Assembly: GCA_020638835.1 (NCBI GenBank)
Contig: JACKHV010000002.1
Coordinates: forward strand, 248,001 to 312,000
Length of the DNA stretch: 64,000 bases
Direction of reading: 5' to 3'
DNA from: Planctomycetota bacterium
GTDB taxonomy: Bacteria > Planctomycetota > UBA1135 > GCA-002686595
The notes beneath the pieces were generated by a model. That model did not search any database. It was not told the DNA's origin and saw only the letters and a program-made list of their open reading frames with translations. A program made the translations under genes and the position numbers. Below are positions 7,745-15,963 of this stretch, piece by piece; position 1 is the first letter of the stretch, and each line of letters begins with the position of its first letter.

Positions 7745-8734
7745 GGACATCCGCGGCCCGGAAGAACGCCTCGCCGCCGGAACCCTTCCGGAAAGGAGCG
7801 CGTCGAGCTCGGGGCGGTCGAATCGGATCGCGGACTCCGGTTGGGAAGGCAGGCGGAAGCGCGCGATCCAAGCCTCCGCCGGCAGCGGCTCGCCGGCGCC
7901 GAGCTCGAAGCCGTCCGCGATCCAGGCGACGAGCCGGCGCGGGTCGACGCCCTCGTCGCGCAGGCGCTCGAGGGACAGATCGTCCGCACGCTTGGCGAGC
8001 CGGCGGCCGCTCTCGTCGACGACCAGGCCGAGGTGGCCCCAGCGCGGTGAGGCGAGACCGAGTGCGCGCTGCAGCAAGCCCTGTCGCGCGGTCGAGTCGA
8101 GCAGGTCGTCGCCGCGCAGCACCTCGTTCACGCCTTGCCGCGCGTCGTCGACCACGACCGCGAGCTGGTACGCGACCTGACCGTCTCGGCTGGTGATGGG
8201 GAAGTCGCCGACCACGCTCGCGACGTCCTGGCGCTGCGGGCCGTGCAGCAGGTCGTCGAACTCGACCACACCGGGCGCGACGCGGAAGCGCAACGCCGGC
8301 TCGCGGCCGCTCTCCGCGCGCGCTGCCTGGACGCTCGCGAAGCGATCGCGACAGGTGCCGGGATAGACCTCGTTCACGTCACCCGCGTGGGGCGCGGCGA
8401 TGGCTTCCTGCACCTCGCGACGCGTGCAGACGCACGGATAGGCGAGCCCGCGCGCGAGCAGATCCTCTGCAGCAGCGTGCAGCGCTGCGCGACTTTCGTA
8501 CTGCGAAAGCGGCACGCCGTCCCAGTCGAGCCCGAGCCACTCGAGGTCGCGAAGCACGCCGTCGACGTACTCCTGCCGCACGCGACTGCGGTCGAGGTCC
8601 TCGAGCCGCAACACGACCCGACCGCCCGCCGCGCGCACCGACCACCACGCGATCAGGAACGACCGCGCATGTCCCACGTGCAAACGCCCGGTCGGGCTCG
8701 GTGCGAGGCGACCGACTGTGCGCGGTTCTTGCAT
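7742..8734 (-). CDS. gluQ: glutamyl-Q tRNA(Asp) synthetase
   Basis: A 330-residue class I synthetase-like protein matching GluQRS, which makes glutamyl-queuosine at the wobble base of tRNA-Asp. The HIGH-type motif is present (GRLAPSPTGRLHVGHARSF), the zinc ligands lie in CVC (YPCVCTRREV) and in VYPGTCRD, and a KMSKS-like loop is seen as GRRLAKRADD. The protein lacks the anticodon-binding half of full glutamyl-tRNA synthetase, as expected. It is transcribed toward the peroxiredoxin gene, 75 bases away. A TAGAAT box only 6 bases before the ATG suggests a leaderless transcript. Confidence 0.9.
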   Translation of the reverse strand: MQEPRTVGRLAPSPTGRLHVGHARSFLIAWWSVRAAGGRVVLRLEDLDRSRVRQEYVDGVLRDLEWLGLDWDGVPLSQYESRAALHAAAEDLLARGLAYPCVCTRREVQEAIAAPHAGDVNEVYPGTCRDRFASVQAARAESGREPALRFRVAPGVVEFDDLLHGPQRQDVASVVGDFPITSRDGQVAYQLAVVVDDARQGVNEVLRGDDLLDSTARQGLLQRALGLASPRWGHLGLVVDESGRRLAKRADDLSLERLRDEGVDPRRLVAWIADGFELGAGEPLPAEAWIARFRLPSQPESAIRFDRPELDALLSGRVPAARRSSGPRMS

Positions 8735-8740
8735 GTCCGC

Positions 8741-8746
8741 ATTCTA
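8741..8746 (-). promoter_or_regulatory. TAGAAT -10 box of gluQ, probably leaderless
   Basis: TAGAAT on the minus strand is followed by 6 bases and then the gluQ ATG, which places the expected transcription start at or next to the A of the start codon. There is no ribosome-binding site. The -35 region is weak (CTGGAG, 17 bases upstream). Confidence 0.45.
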
Positions 8747-8760
8747 GGCAGGCCCGCGCA

Positions 8761-9167
8761 CGTCTCCAGCCGCTCGCGCGGTCGAACCCCTCGTTTCCCG
8801 CGAAGGTCGCGAAGGGGGTCTGCGGCACGCGACGCGCAAGCAAAGTGCCGCCCCCGGGCAGTTCGCGAGAACGCGCGAAGAAGAACGAACCACGACCCCG
8901 CGGGGCCGACGAACCAGACGAGGAGTCGACCGTTCGCCTCCAGAGAACGACCCCGGCCGGCCTTCCGTCGAGAGATTCACAGGCCGCGAAGCCGTCGGAT
9001 GGTCAGCTGCCGCCGGCGCGCCGAGCTCGCCGCCGAGGATCTCCGAGCTCGGGCCGAACTCGCCTGCGGTTGGAGTCCGGTCCTTCGCGCCTTCGCGTGA
9101 GGTGCGCGGGGGCTGCAGGCTGCTTGCGCGCCTCTTGTTGCCGAGTCCTTTCGCGCTTTCGCGTGAG
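8761..9167 (-). repeat. dispersed repeat, copy A (0.4 kb, non-coding)
   Basis: About 407 bases that fill the gap between ahcY and gluQ and align along their length with 30511-30920, in opposite orientation. Shared stretches include the 18-base direct-repeat unit CTCACGCGAAGGCGCGAA (here at 9084-9101 and, with one change, 9150-9167; spacing 66, the same as in copy B), the block GCAGCTGACCATCCGACGG (8997-9015), GTCGTTCTCTGGAGGC-like and GTTCTTCTTCGCGC blocks, and a CTTCGCGACCTTCGCGGGAA block near 8790-8815. No convincing protein is encoded. Function unknown. Confidence 0.75.
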
Positions 9168-9231
9168 CCCGAACGACGGCCGCGCGGAAGGCTGGTGCCT
9201 CCCGCGCGGCCGGAGTGGCTTTCGCCGCTCG

Positions 9232-10701
9232 CTAGTAGCGGTAGTGGTCAGGCTTGTAGGGGCCCTCGATCGGGATGCCGAGGTAGGCCGACTGTTCCTT
9301 CGTGAGGGTCGTGAGCTTCACGCCGAGCTTGTCGAGGTGCAGGCGGGCGACGCGCTCGTCGAGGTGCTTGGGCAAGGTGTAGACCTTGTTCTCGTACAGC
9401 GATGCGTTGTTGAAGAGCTCGACCTGCGCCATGACCTGGTTGGTGAAGCTGTTCGACATCACGAAGCTCGGGTGTCCGGTGGCGCAGCCGAGGTTCAACA
9501 GGCGACCTTCGGCGAGGATGATCACCGAGTGGCCGTCGGGGAAGGTCCACTGGTCGACCTGGTTGTCGTGCTCCAGCGTGTTCTTGATGTTGGTCTTCTT
9601 GATGCCTTGGACCTTGGCGAGGCCGGCCATGTCGATCTCGTTGTCGAAGTGACCGATGTTGCCGACGATCGCGTTGTGCTTCATGCGCGCCATGTGGTCG
9701 GCGCGGATGATGTTGAAGTTGCCGGTGGTCGTCACGAAGATGTCGGCGTAGTCGACGACGTCGTCGATCGTCTTGACCTCGAAGCCCTCCATCGCGGCCT
9801 GCAGCGCGCAGATCGGGTCGATCTCGGTCACGATCACGCGGGCGCCCTGGCCCTTCAGCGACTGCGCGCTGCCCTTGCCGACGTCGCCGTAGCCGCAGAC
9901 GACCGCGACCTTGCCGGAGAGCATCACGTCCGTCGCGCGGCAGATGCCGTCGACGAGCGAGTGGCGGCAGCCGTAGAGGTTGTCGAACTTCGACTTCGTG
10001 ACGGAGTCGTTCACGTTCATCGCGGGGAAGGGGAGTTCGCCGCGCTCGACCATCTGGTAGAGACGGTGCACGCCGGTCGTCGTCTCCTCGGAGACGCCCT
10101 TGATGCCCGCGGAGACCTTGGTCCAACGACCCTTGTCGGTCTCCTGGATCTTCGTGAGGATCTTGAGCAGCTCGGCCCAGTCCTCACCGTCCGACTCCTT
10201 GGCCTTCGGCACGGCGCCGGCCTGCTCCCACTCGGCGCCCTTGAGCACCATCATGGTCGCGTCGCCGCCGTCGTCGAGGATCATGTTCGGGCCTGCGCCG
10301 TCGCCCCAGTCGAGCGCGCGCTCGGTGCACCACCAGTACTCGGCGAGCGTCTCACCCTTCCAGGCGAAGACGGGAACGCCGGCGGGCTTCTCGATCGTGC
10401 CGTTCGGACCCACGGCGACCGCGGCGGCGGCGTGGTCCTGCGTCGAGAAGATGTTGCATGAGGCCCAGCGCACTTCGGCGCCGAGCGAGACGAGCGTCTC
10501 GATCAGCACCGCGGTCTGGATCGTCATGTGCAGCGAACCGGTGATGCGCGCGCCGGCGAGGGGGGACTTGCCCGCGTACTCCTCGCGCAGAGCCATCAGG
10601 CCCGGCATCTCGTGCTCGGCGAGCACGATCTCCTTGCGGCCGAAGTCGGCCAGCTTGAGGTTCTTGACCTTGTAGTCGGTGATCGTCTTGGTCGTCGTCA
10701 T
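9232..10701 (-). CDS. ahcY: adenosylhomocysteinase
   Basis: A 489-residue S-adenosylhomocysteine hydrolase, which splits SAH to adenosine and homocysteine and so keeps methyltransferases active. Visible family features are SLHMTIQTAVLIETL, the NAD-binding GYGDVGKGSAQSL motif, FVTTTGNFNIIRADHM, IGHFDNEID, and the C-terminal end KPDHYRY that completes the NAD site of the neighbouring subunit. It is the long bacterial form with an insertion around residues 150-190 (KAKESDGEDWAELLKI). The ATG at 10701 has AGGA about 8 bases upstream. The ArsR-methyltransferase gene lies 35 bases upstream on the same strand, so the two are very probably co-transcribed. Confidence 0.97.
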   Translation of the reverse strand: MTTTKTITDYKVKNLKLADFGRKEIVLAEHEMPGLMALREEYAGKSPLAGARITGSLHMTIQTAVLIETLVSLGAEVRWASCNIFSTQDHAAAAVAVGPNGTIEKPAGVPVFAWKGETLAEYWWCTERALDWGDGAGPNMILDDGGDATMMVLKGAEWEQAGAVPKAKESDGEDWAELLKILTKIQETDKGRWTKVSAGIKGVSEETTTGVHRLYQMVERGELPFPAMNVNDSVTKSKFDNLYGCRHSLVDGICRATDVMLSGKVAVVCGYGDVGKGSAQSLKGQGARVIVTEIDPICALQAAMEGFEVKTIDDVVDYADIFVTTTGNFNIIRADHMARMKHNAIVGNIGHFDNEIDMAGLAKVQGIKKTNIKNTLEHDNQVDQWTFPDGHSVIILAEGRLLNLGCATGHPSFVMSNSFTNQVMAQVELFNNASLYENKVYTLPKHLDERVARLHLDKLGVKLTTLTKEQSAYLGIPIEGPYKPDHYRY

Positions 10702-10736
10702 GTCGGGTCCTGGGGATCTCTTCGAGAGCTTCGGGT

Positions 10737-11747
10737 TCAGGGTGCGACGTGGCCGCGCGGTGCACGTCCACGAACGAGGAAGAGGGGAAGGTCCGCGGTG
10801 TGCGAGCCTTGTTCGGGGTGGCGGGGACGGTAGCGGTCGTCGAGCGCCTCGACGCGCACGTCTTCGAAGCCCGCGCGTTCCATGGCCTTCACGACGGCGG
10901 ACGGTTCGAGGCCGAGGTGGCGGTCGCCGAGCGTGTCGTGCAGCCACGCTTCGCGGTGCGGTTCGAGGTCCAGCACGACGGCGGTGCCGCCGGGACGCAG
11001 GATGCGGCGCATCTCGGAGAGCGCCGAGTCGAGCGACGGCAGGTGGTGCATCACCATGCCGGCGATCGCGCCGTCGACTTCGCCGTCCGCGATCGGAAGC
11101 GCGTCGAGTTCGCCGCGGCGTAGCTCGACCTGCGTGCCCGCGGGCGCGAGTTCGAGGTTGCGGCGCGCTTCTTCGAGCATGCCTTCCGAAGCGTCGACAG
11201 CGATCACCTTGGCGGCGACGCCGAGCAGCGCGCGCGCGACGTAGCCGGTGCCGCAGCCGAGGTCGGCGACGACGAGCCCGGGGTCGACGAGCTGCGCGAC
11301 GGCGCGTTGGCGCGCTTGTCCCGACGCGAAGTCGGTGCCGATCGTGTCCCAGTCGCCCGCGACGCGGTCGAAGAACTCGGGGCCGCGGTCGCGTCGTTCG
11401 GAGAGCACGCGGCGCAGGCGCGACAGGTCGCGTTCGTGTTCGTCGAGCGCGGCGATCTCGCCCTCGAGCGCGGACCACAGGCGACCGGCCAAGCTGCCGT
11501 CGCCGGCCTCGACGCCGAGCGCGAGGAAGACCGAGGAGCCGACGCGGCGCTCGGCGAGCAGCGGCGTCTCGCGCAGCACGCGCAGGTGGTTGCTGACGCG
11601 GCTCTGCGAGAGGCCGAGGGCGCGGGAGAGCTCGCCGACGGAGAGCTCCTGCAGCGCGAGCAGACCGAGGATCCGCAGCCGGGTCGGGTCGCCGAGGACC
11701 TTGAGCAGGCCGGTCGGCGGGAGGGTCTCCTGGGGCGCCTTCAACAC
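10737..11747 (-). CDS. ArsR-type regulator fused to a SAM methyltransferase
   Basis: A 336-residue protein. Residues about 10-85 are a winged helix of the ArsR type (LKVLGDPTRLRILGLL, LSVGELSRALGLSQSRVSNHLRVL). Residues about 130-300 are a class I methyltransferase with motif I VADLGCGTGYVARAL, a motif II Asp in AVDASEGMLEEA, and the post-motif DGAIAGMVMHHL. No metal-binding CxC typical of ArsR/SmtB sensors is visible. Sitting directly upstream of ahcY, it probably senses SAM or SAH through its methyltransferase fold and controls the methyl cycle; ArsR-family control of SAM-cycle genes is known in proteobacteria (SahR). The start is GTG at 11747; no clear ribosome-binding site is seen. A short ATCATGAT palindrome (11752-11759) lies just upstream of the start. 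Confidence 0.85.
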   Translation of the reverse strand: MLKAPQETLPPTGLLKVLGDPTRLRILGLLALQELSVGELSRALGLSQSRVSNHLRVLRETPLLAERRVGSSVFLALGVEAGDGSLAGRLWSALEGEIAALDEHERDLSRLRRVLSERRDRGPEFFDRVAGDWDTIGTDFASGQARQRAVAQLVDPGLVVADLGCGTGYVARALLGVAAKVIAVDASEGMLEEARRNLELAPAGTQVELRRGELDALPIADGEVDGAIAGMVMHHLPSLDSALSEMRRILRPGGTAVVLDLEPHREAWLHDTLGDRHLGLEPSAVVKAMERAGFEDVRVEALDDRYRPRHPEQGSHTADLPLFLVRGRAPRGHVAP

Positions 11748-11847
11748 GACATCATGATCGGCTGAAGTTCGGGCCGGGTCAAGGCTCGCGGCCCCCGAAA
11801 GCGTGTTTTCGGGCTCCGCTCCCGCCCGCGGGGCGCGGCCGGCCGGA

Positions 11848-12285
11848 TCAGGCCTCGTCCGCGGCGATCCGGACGCGGAGCTCCAGGCTGTCCCCGTCCG
11901 CCTCCCACGAGGCGGGCGCCAGCTCGCGTCCCTGGCGGAGGCCGGCCTGCAGGACGCCTTCCGGCAGCCGGTCTTCCGGCGCGAGGAGTTCCACGTCCGC
12001 GGCGGAATCGCCGAGCTCCCCGACGAGGTGGTAGAGCAGCTCGAAGCCGCAGCCCTCGTCGTCCTCGAGCGGACGAACCGCGGAGTCCAGGTTCGGGTCG
12101 ACGCCGAGGCGCTCGAGCGACGCGCGCAGCCCGGCTCCGATCAACTCGTCTCGTCGCGCGAGCCAGTCGCGGCAGGCCGCGCAGCCGCACGCTTCCGAAC
12201 CGCCGCGAACCCACGCCGCTCGCGCTGCGCGGGTCCGCTGCGGATCGGACCGCAGCCGATCCCCGAACCAGTCGTTCGGTTCCAC
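11848..12285 (-). CDS. hypothetical protein with CxC/CxxC cysteines
   Basis: A 145-residue acidic protein I do not recognise. The GTG at 12285 has AGGA about 8 bases upstream. The N-terminal third carries the cysteine cluster EACGCAACRDWLARRDELI (CxCxxC), possibly a metal site; the rest is Leu/Glu-rich, with DDEGCGFELLYHLVGEL and a final beta-like ELRVRIAADEA. It follows greA by 16 bases on the same strand, so it may be co-transcribed with it. No export signal is present. Confidence 0.6.
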   Translation of the reverse strand: MEPNDWFGDRLRSDPQRTRAARAAWVRGGSEACGCAACRDWLARRDELIGAGLRASLERLGVDPNLDSAVRPLEDDEGCGFELLYHLVGELGDSAADVELLAPEDRLPEGVLQAGLRQGRELAPASWEADGDSLELRVRIAADEA

Positions 12286-12301
12286 GGCGGCGTCCTGCGG
12301 G

Positions 12302-14485
12302 TCAGTCGACGGAGATGGGTTCGATCTCGAGGATCTCGATCTCGATCTCGCCGCCGGGCAGGTTGACCTTCTGGCGGTCGCCGGTGTGCAGACCGAGCAT
12401 GCCCTGCGCGAGCGGCGCGCGGTAGCTGACGATCTTCGAGTCGTCCGTCGCGTCCCACGGACCGAGCAGCGTGATCGTGCGTTCCTTTCCGCCGGTGTGG
12501 TCCATGTAGCGGACGCGCGTGCCGGGGCAGACGGTGTTCTCGGGGAGGATCGCGTTCTCGAGCAGCGCGGCGCGGCGCTCGTCCTCCTTCATCGACGCGG
12601 CGCGCGAGGAGAGGTTGCGCTTCTCTTCGATCGCGGCTTCCCACTCGGCGTTCTCCGAGAGGTCGCCCTGCGCCGCCGCGCGACCGATCGCTTCCTCGTT
12701 CGCGGGCATCTTCACGTTCACGAGCTCGTTCAGCTCGCGGCGGTGCTTCTCGAGGCCCGAACGCGTCGTCCAGATCTCTTCGCCGACCCAGAAGCCCTGC
12801 GATGGGCGCGCGCCGCCGCCGGCGGGTTCCGCGTGGAAGGCGATCGCCGTGACGAGGTTGTCGATCGACTCCTCGACGCCGCGTTGCGTGATCAGCTTCA
12901 TGCTGCGCATCGTGTCGGCGTCGGCGTCGTCCAGTAGACGCGACAGGATCGACGAGCGTCCGCCCGCCAGCATCTCGACGAGGCGCGTGTGCGCGCGCGT
13001 CAGCTGCGGATCGTCGCGACGCGTGTCCCAGAGGTTCGAGGCGAGCGTCAGCAGCGACTGCGCGCGCGTCGCGGGCGGCGGGTAGTCGCCCTCGAGCTTG
13101 CCGTTCTCCGCGAGCCGCGCGAGCGCGATCAGCGCGTAGGGCGCGCGCAGCGGTCGCGCGATCAAGGTCGTGTAGGCCTCGGCGAGCTCCTTCTTGCGCT
13201 TCGCCGTCCGCAGGCGATCGATCAGCACGCGGATCATTCCGGGGGGCGCGAAGGAGAGGTTCGCGATGGCCTCGTCGGCCCACGCGTCTTCGCCGTAGAC
13301 CTCCTTCAGCAGGTCGATGCTGTTCTCTTGATCGCGGCTCGACGGCATCGCCTGGAACAGCTTCCAGAGCTCGGGCGCCTCGGAGATGTCCTCCGGCGCC
13401 GGGGCCGCCTTCGCCGCCTCGAGCCACTCGAGGAGCGCTGCCGGCGTCGTGCCGCGCAGCTCGCGCAGCAGCATCCAAGCGCCGAGTCGTTCGCCGATCG
13501 GGTGGTTCGCGTCGGCCGCGTCCTGCTCGAGGTGCGTCAGCGCGATCTCGAGCAGCTCGGGCGTCGTGTTCTTGTCGCTCTGCAGGTCGCGCGTGCGCGT
13601 CGTGATCTCGGCCAGCGAACCGAGCACGCGGAGCTGACGCTCGAGCTGTTCGACGGGATCCGCGGCGGTCAGCAGGAGGCGCACTTCCATGCGCTGGCCG
13701 CTGCCGGAGATGCGGAACCACTCGCTGTTCTCGGCGAGCTTCTTGGCCTTGCGCCACCACGCGCTCCACGCGGAGCCTTCGATCGCGACCTGCGCGAGGG
13801 CGTTCTTGATCGAGGCGAGCGTCGCGCGGCCGTAGTAGCGGCTGACGACGGCCTGCAGGATCTCGAGGTGGTCCTTCTTGAGGCGCTTCTTCAGGCCTTC
13901 CGGGTCGCGGAAGTGCTGCGCGCGCAGGTCTTCCTCGGAGAGCGGCTCGAAGATGTCGACGGCGCCGCTCATCGGGAAGTGGTCGGTGCGCCCGCTCTCG
14001 AAGCGCACGCGGATCTCCGAGTCCGCCTCGCGCAGCTCGATGATCTCGCCCGTGCCCCAGCCGCCGGCGTGGTAGATCAGCGTGTTCTCGCGGAAGTCAC
14101 GCAGCTTGTTGAACGCTTGCCACGGGCGGCGCAGGTCGTTGCCGCCGGAGAGGCCGGTGATCTCGACGTGCTTGGACCACCACGGCTCGTTGCCCCAGGC
14201 CTTCTCGGCGTGCTCCATCAGCGGCGAGGCGATCTCGCTGGCCGGGGCACCGGCGGTCAGCGCCGCGCCGAGCAGGCGTGCCGCGTCGGCGTGGCGGTCG
14301 GACGCGTCGAGCAACTCGACGTGTTGGCGCACGAGCGGAACGCAGCGCGCGATGCGCTTCTTGTCTCCCGCCAAGCGGATGGCCGTGAGGAGGTCGTCGA
14401 TCGGACCATCCTGGTTCATCTGCTCGGTCCAGGCTTCGTCGAAGTCCGACCACTTCTCTTGGGCGACGAGGATCGGGAGGCTCAT
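12302..14485 (-). CDS. greA: long GreA-type transcription elongation factor
   Basis: A 727-residue protein whose last 165 residues are a complete GreA: the coiled-coil finger with the acidic tip in AAAQGDLSENAEWEAA, then the FKBP-like domain (CPGTRVRYMDH, ITLLGPWDATDD, GDRQKVNLPGGEIEIEI). GreA rescues stalled RNA polymerase by stimulating transcript cleavage. The 560 residues before it are helical and repeat-like (DDLLTAIRLAGDKKRI, RLGAWMLLRELRGTTPAAL, RPLRAPYALIALARL). Standard GreA is about 158 residues; a GreA of similar extended size is known from Chlamydia, so this is a PVC-type trait. The start at 14485 gives MSLPILVAQEKW. Confidence 0.85.
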   Translation of the reverse strand: MSLPILVAQEKWSDFDEAWTEQMNQDGPIDDLLTAIRLAGDKKRIARCVPLVRQHVELLDASDRHADAARLLGAALTAGAPASEIASPLMEHAEKAWGNEPWWSKHVEITGLSGGNDLRRPWQAFNKLRDFRENTLIYHAGGWGTGEIIELREADSEIRVRFESGRTDHFPMSGAVDIFEPLSEEDLRAQHFRDPEGLKKRLKKDHLEILQAVVSRYYGRATLASIKNALAQVAIEGSAWSAWWRKAKKLAENSEWFRISGSGQRMEVRLLLTAADPVEQLERQLRVLGSLAEITTRTRDLQSDKNTTPELLEIALTHLEQDAADANHPIGERLGAWMLLRELRGTTPAALLEWLEAAKAAPAPEDISEAPELWKLFQAMPSSRDQENSIDLLKEVYGEDAWADEAIANLSFAPPGMIRVLIDRLRTAKRKKELAEAYTTLIARPLRAPYALIALARLAENGKLEGDYPPPATRAQSLLTLASNLWDTRRDDPQLTRAHTRLVEMLAGGRSSILSRLLDDADADTMRSMKLITQRGVEESIDNLVTAIAFHAEPAGGGARPSQGFWVGEEIWTTRSGLEKHRRELNELVNVKMPANEEAIGRAAAQGDLSENAEWEAAIEEKRNLSSRAASMKEDERRAALLENAILPENTVCPGTRVRYMDHTGGKERTITLLGPWDATDDSKIVSYRAPLAQGMLGLHTGDRQKVNLPGGEIEIEILEIEPISVD

Positions 14486-14575
14486 GGCGATTCGCTTGGC
14501 TGTGGGTGCGGTGTCGACCGTGCTCGCGGAGCGCAGCGGTCGGGATCCCTGACCGGAAAATCCGTTGGCATGGAT

Positions 14576-14608
14576 GCGCCCTCGGCCGAGGACTCGGTGC
14601 GAGGGCGC
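14576..14608 (-). terminator. hairpin after the RlmI-like gene
   Basis: A 9-bp stem GCGCCCTCG (14576-14584) with CGAGGGCGC (14600-14608), extended by an inner CCGA/TCGG stem, located between the RlmI-like gene (ends 14683) and greA (starts 14485), both on the minus strand. No T tract is present. Confidence 0.45.
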
Positions 14609-14682
14609 GGATCACGCAGGATGCCACAAAGGGGTCCTCTAGTTCCAGCGTCGCGGCGCGGAAACCCCTGAACCGGGCCGGG

Positions 14683-15846
14683 TCAGTCCACCGCGAGCAG
14701 CAGGCCCTTCAAGTAGCGCGAGCGCGTGAAGTCGGGGCGTTGGGGGTGGTCCGGGCCCGCCTCGAGCACGCGCAGCAGGCGCACGCCGCGCTCGGCCCGA
14801 CGCGCGGCGCGGAAGACCGTGCCGACGAAGTTCGAGAGGTCGACGGCGCCCGAGCAGGAGAAGGTGGCGAACAGGCCGCCGGGCTTCACGGCGCCGAGCG
14901 CGAGGGCGTTCATGTCGCCGTAGGTCGCGAGCCCCTGTTCCATGCGGTTGCGGTCGCGGACGATCTTGTGCGGGTCCAGGATCACGGTGCGTGCTCGGGG
15001 TTGCTCGCGGCGCAGGAACTCGAAGATGTCCGCGTGGGTCCAGCGGATCTCGAGGTCGTTCTCCTTGGCGGAGCGGATCGCGCGGTCCAGCACTTTTTCG
15101 TCGAGGTCGACCGCCGACACGCGCGTCGCTCCCTGCGCCTTCGCGTGCAGCGCGAAGCCGCCGGCGTTGCAGCACAGGTCGAGGACGTCGCCGCCGCGCG
15201 CGAGCGACGCGACGAGTTGTCGGTTGTCGCGCTGGTCGCAGAAGAAGCCGGTCTTGTGCCCCGCCGCCGGCTTCACGACGAAGCCGACGCCGTGTTCCTC
15301 GACGACGACCTCGGGGTTGTCCTCTTCCTCCGGCGCGTCGAAGCCCTCCGACTTCGCGGCGGACTTCGGGACGCGGTGGTAGACCGTCGACTCGGGGTAG
15401 AGTTCCTTGAGGGCCCAGGTGACGTCCGCGCGCCACAGCCAGAAGCCGAGCGCGTGGTGTTCGCAGACGATCACGTCGCCGAAGCGGTCGACGATCAAGC
15501 CGGGCAGGTCGTCGCCCTCGGCGTGCACCATGCGGTACGCCTCGGTGACCTCGGGCAGCCGCAGCGTCTTCTTGCGCAGGCGGTCCGCCGCGGCGATCTG
15601 CTTCAGCAGGAACTGCCGCGGCTTGTCGAGGTCGCTACGCTTGCCCGTCGAGAGGATCCGCACGCGGATGTCCGAGTTCGGGTTGTAGAGGCCGTGGCCG
15701 AAGAAGCGGCCGTCGGCGTCGTGCAGCTCGACGAGCTCGCCGGCTTCGATCGGCTGGCGCGGTTCGCGGCAGAGGCGTGAGTACAGCCAGGGACCCTGCG
15801 GCAGGTAGTCCCCCGACAGCTCGACGATGGGCAGCTCGGAACTCAT
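14683..15846 (-). CDS. RlmI-like class I rRNA methyltransferase
   Basis: A 387-residue SAM-dependent methyltransferase of the RlmI type, which methylates a cytosine of 23S rRNA at C5. The N-terminal PUA-like RNA-binding part is about residues 10-75 (SRLCREPRQPIEAGELVEL, FFGHGLYNPNSDIRVRIL). A central EEHGVGFVVKPAAGHKTGFF linker leads to the catalytic domain with motif I DVLDLCCNAGGFALHA and the catalytic cysteine in FATFSCSGAV. The motif IV segment reads ILDPHKIVRDR, where relatives usually have a DPP-type motif. The start ATG is at 15846. It is divergent from the amidohydrolase gene with a 117-base shared upstream region. Confidence 0.8.
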   Translation of the reverse strand: MSSELPIVELSGDYLPQGPWLYSRLCREPRQPIEAGELVELHDADGRFFGHGLYNPNSDIRVRILSTGKRSDLDKPRQFLLKQIAAADRLRKKTLRLPEVTEAYRMVHAEGDDLPGLIVDRFGDVIVCEHHALGFWLWRADVTWALKELYPESTVYHRVPKSAAKSEGFDAPEEEDNPEVVVEEHGVGFVVKPAAGHKTGFFCDQRDNRQLVASLARGGDVLDLCCNAGGFALHAKAQGATRVSAVDLDEKVLDRAIRSAKENDLEIRWTHADIFEFLRREQPRARTVILDPHKIVRDRNRMEQGLATYGDMNALALGAVKPGGLFATFSCSGAVDLSNFVGTVFRAARRAERGVRLLRVLEAGPDHPQRPDFTRSRYLKGLLLAVD

Positions 15847-15963
15847 GGTGCGGGGAGTGTAGGGCCGCGGACGGCTCGCCGCCGCTCCCGTGCGCGGAAA
15901 GGCCTCACGCGCCCAGCGCGGCGGCCGTAGGATCGTCGCCCCCCCGCACTCACTGGAAGCCAG

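Noticed and set aside
8135..9100. Open frame through the repeat region read as a protein, with a similar frame in copy B
   Set aside because: The similarity comes from the repeat itself. Ends and starts differ between the copies, part of the frame runs antisense to gluQ, and no ribosome-binding site or domain is present.
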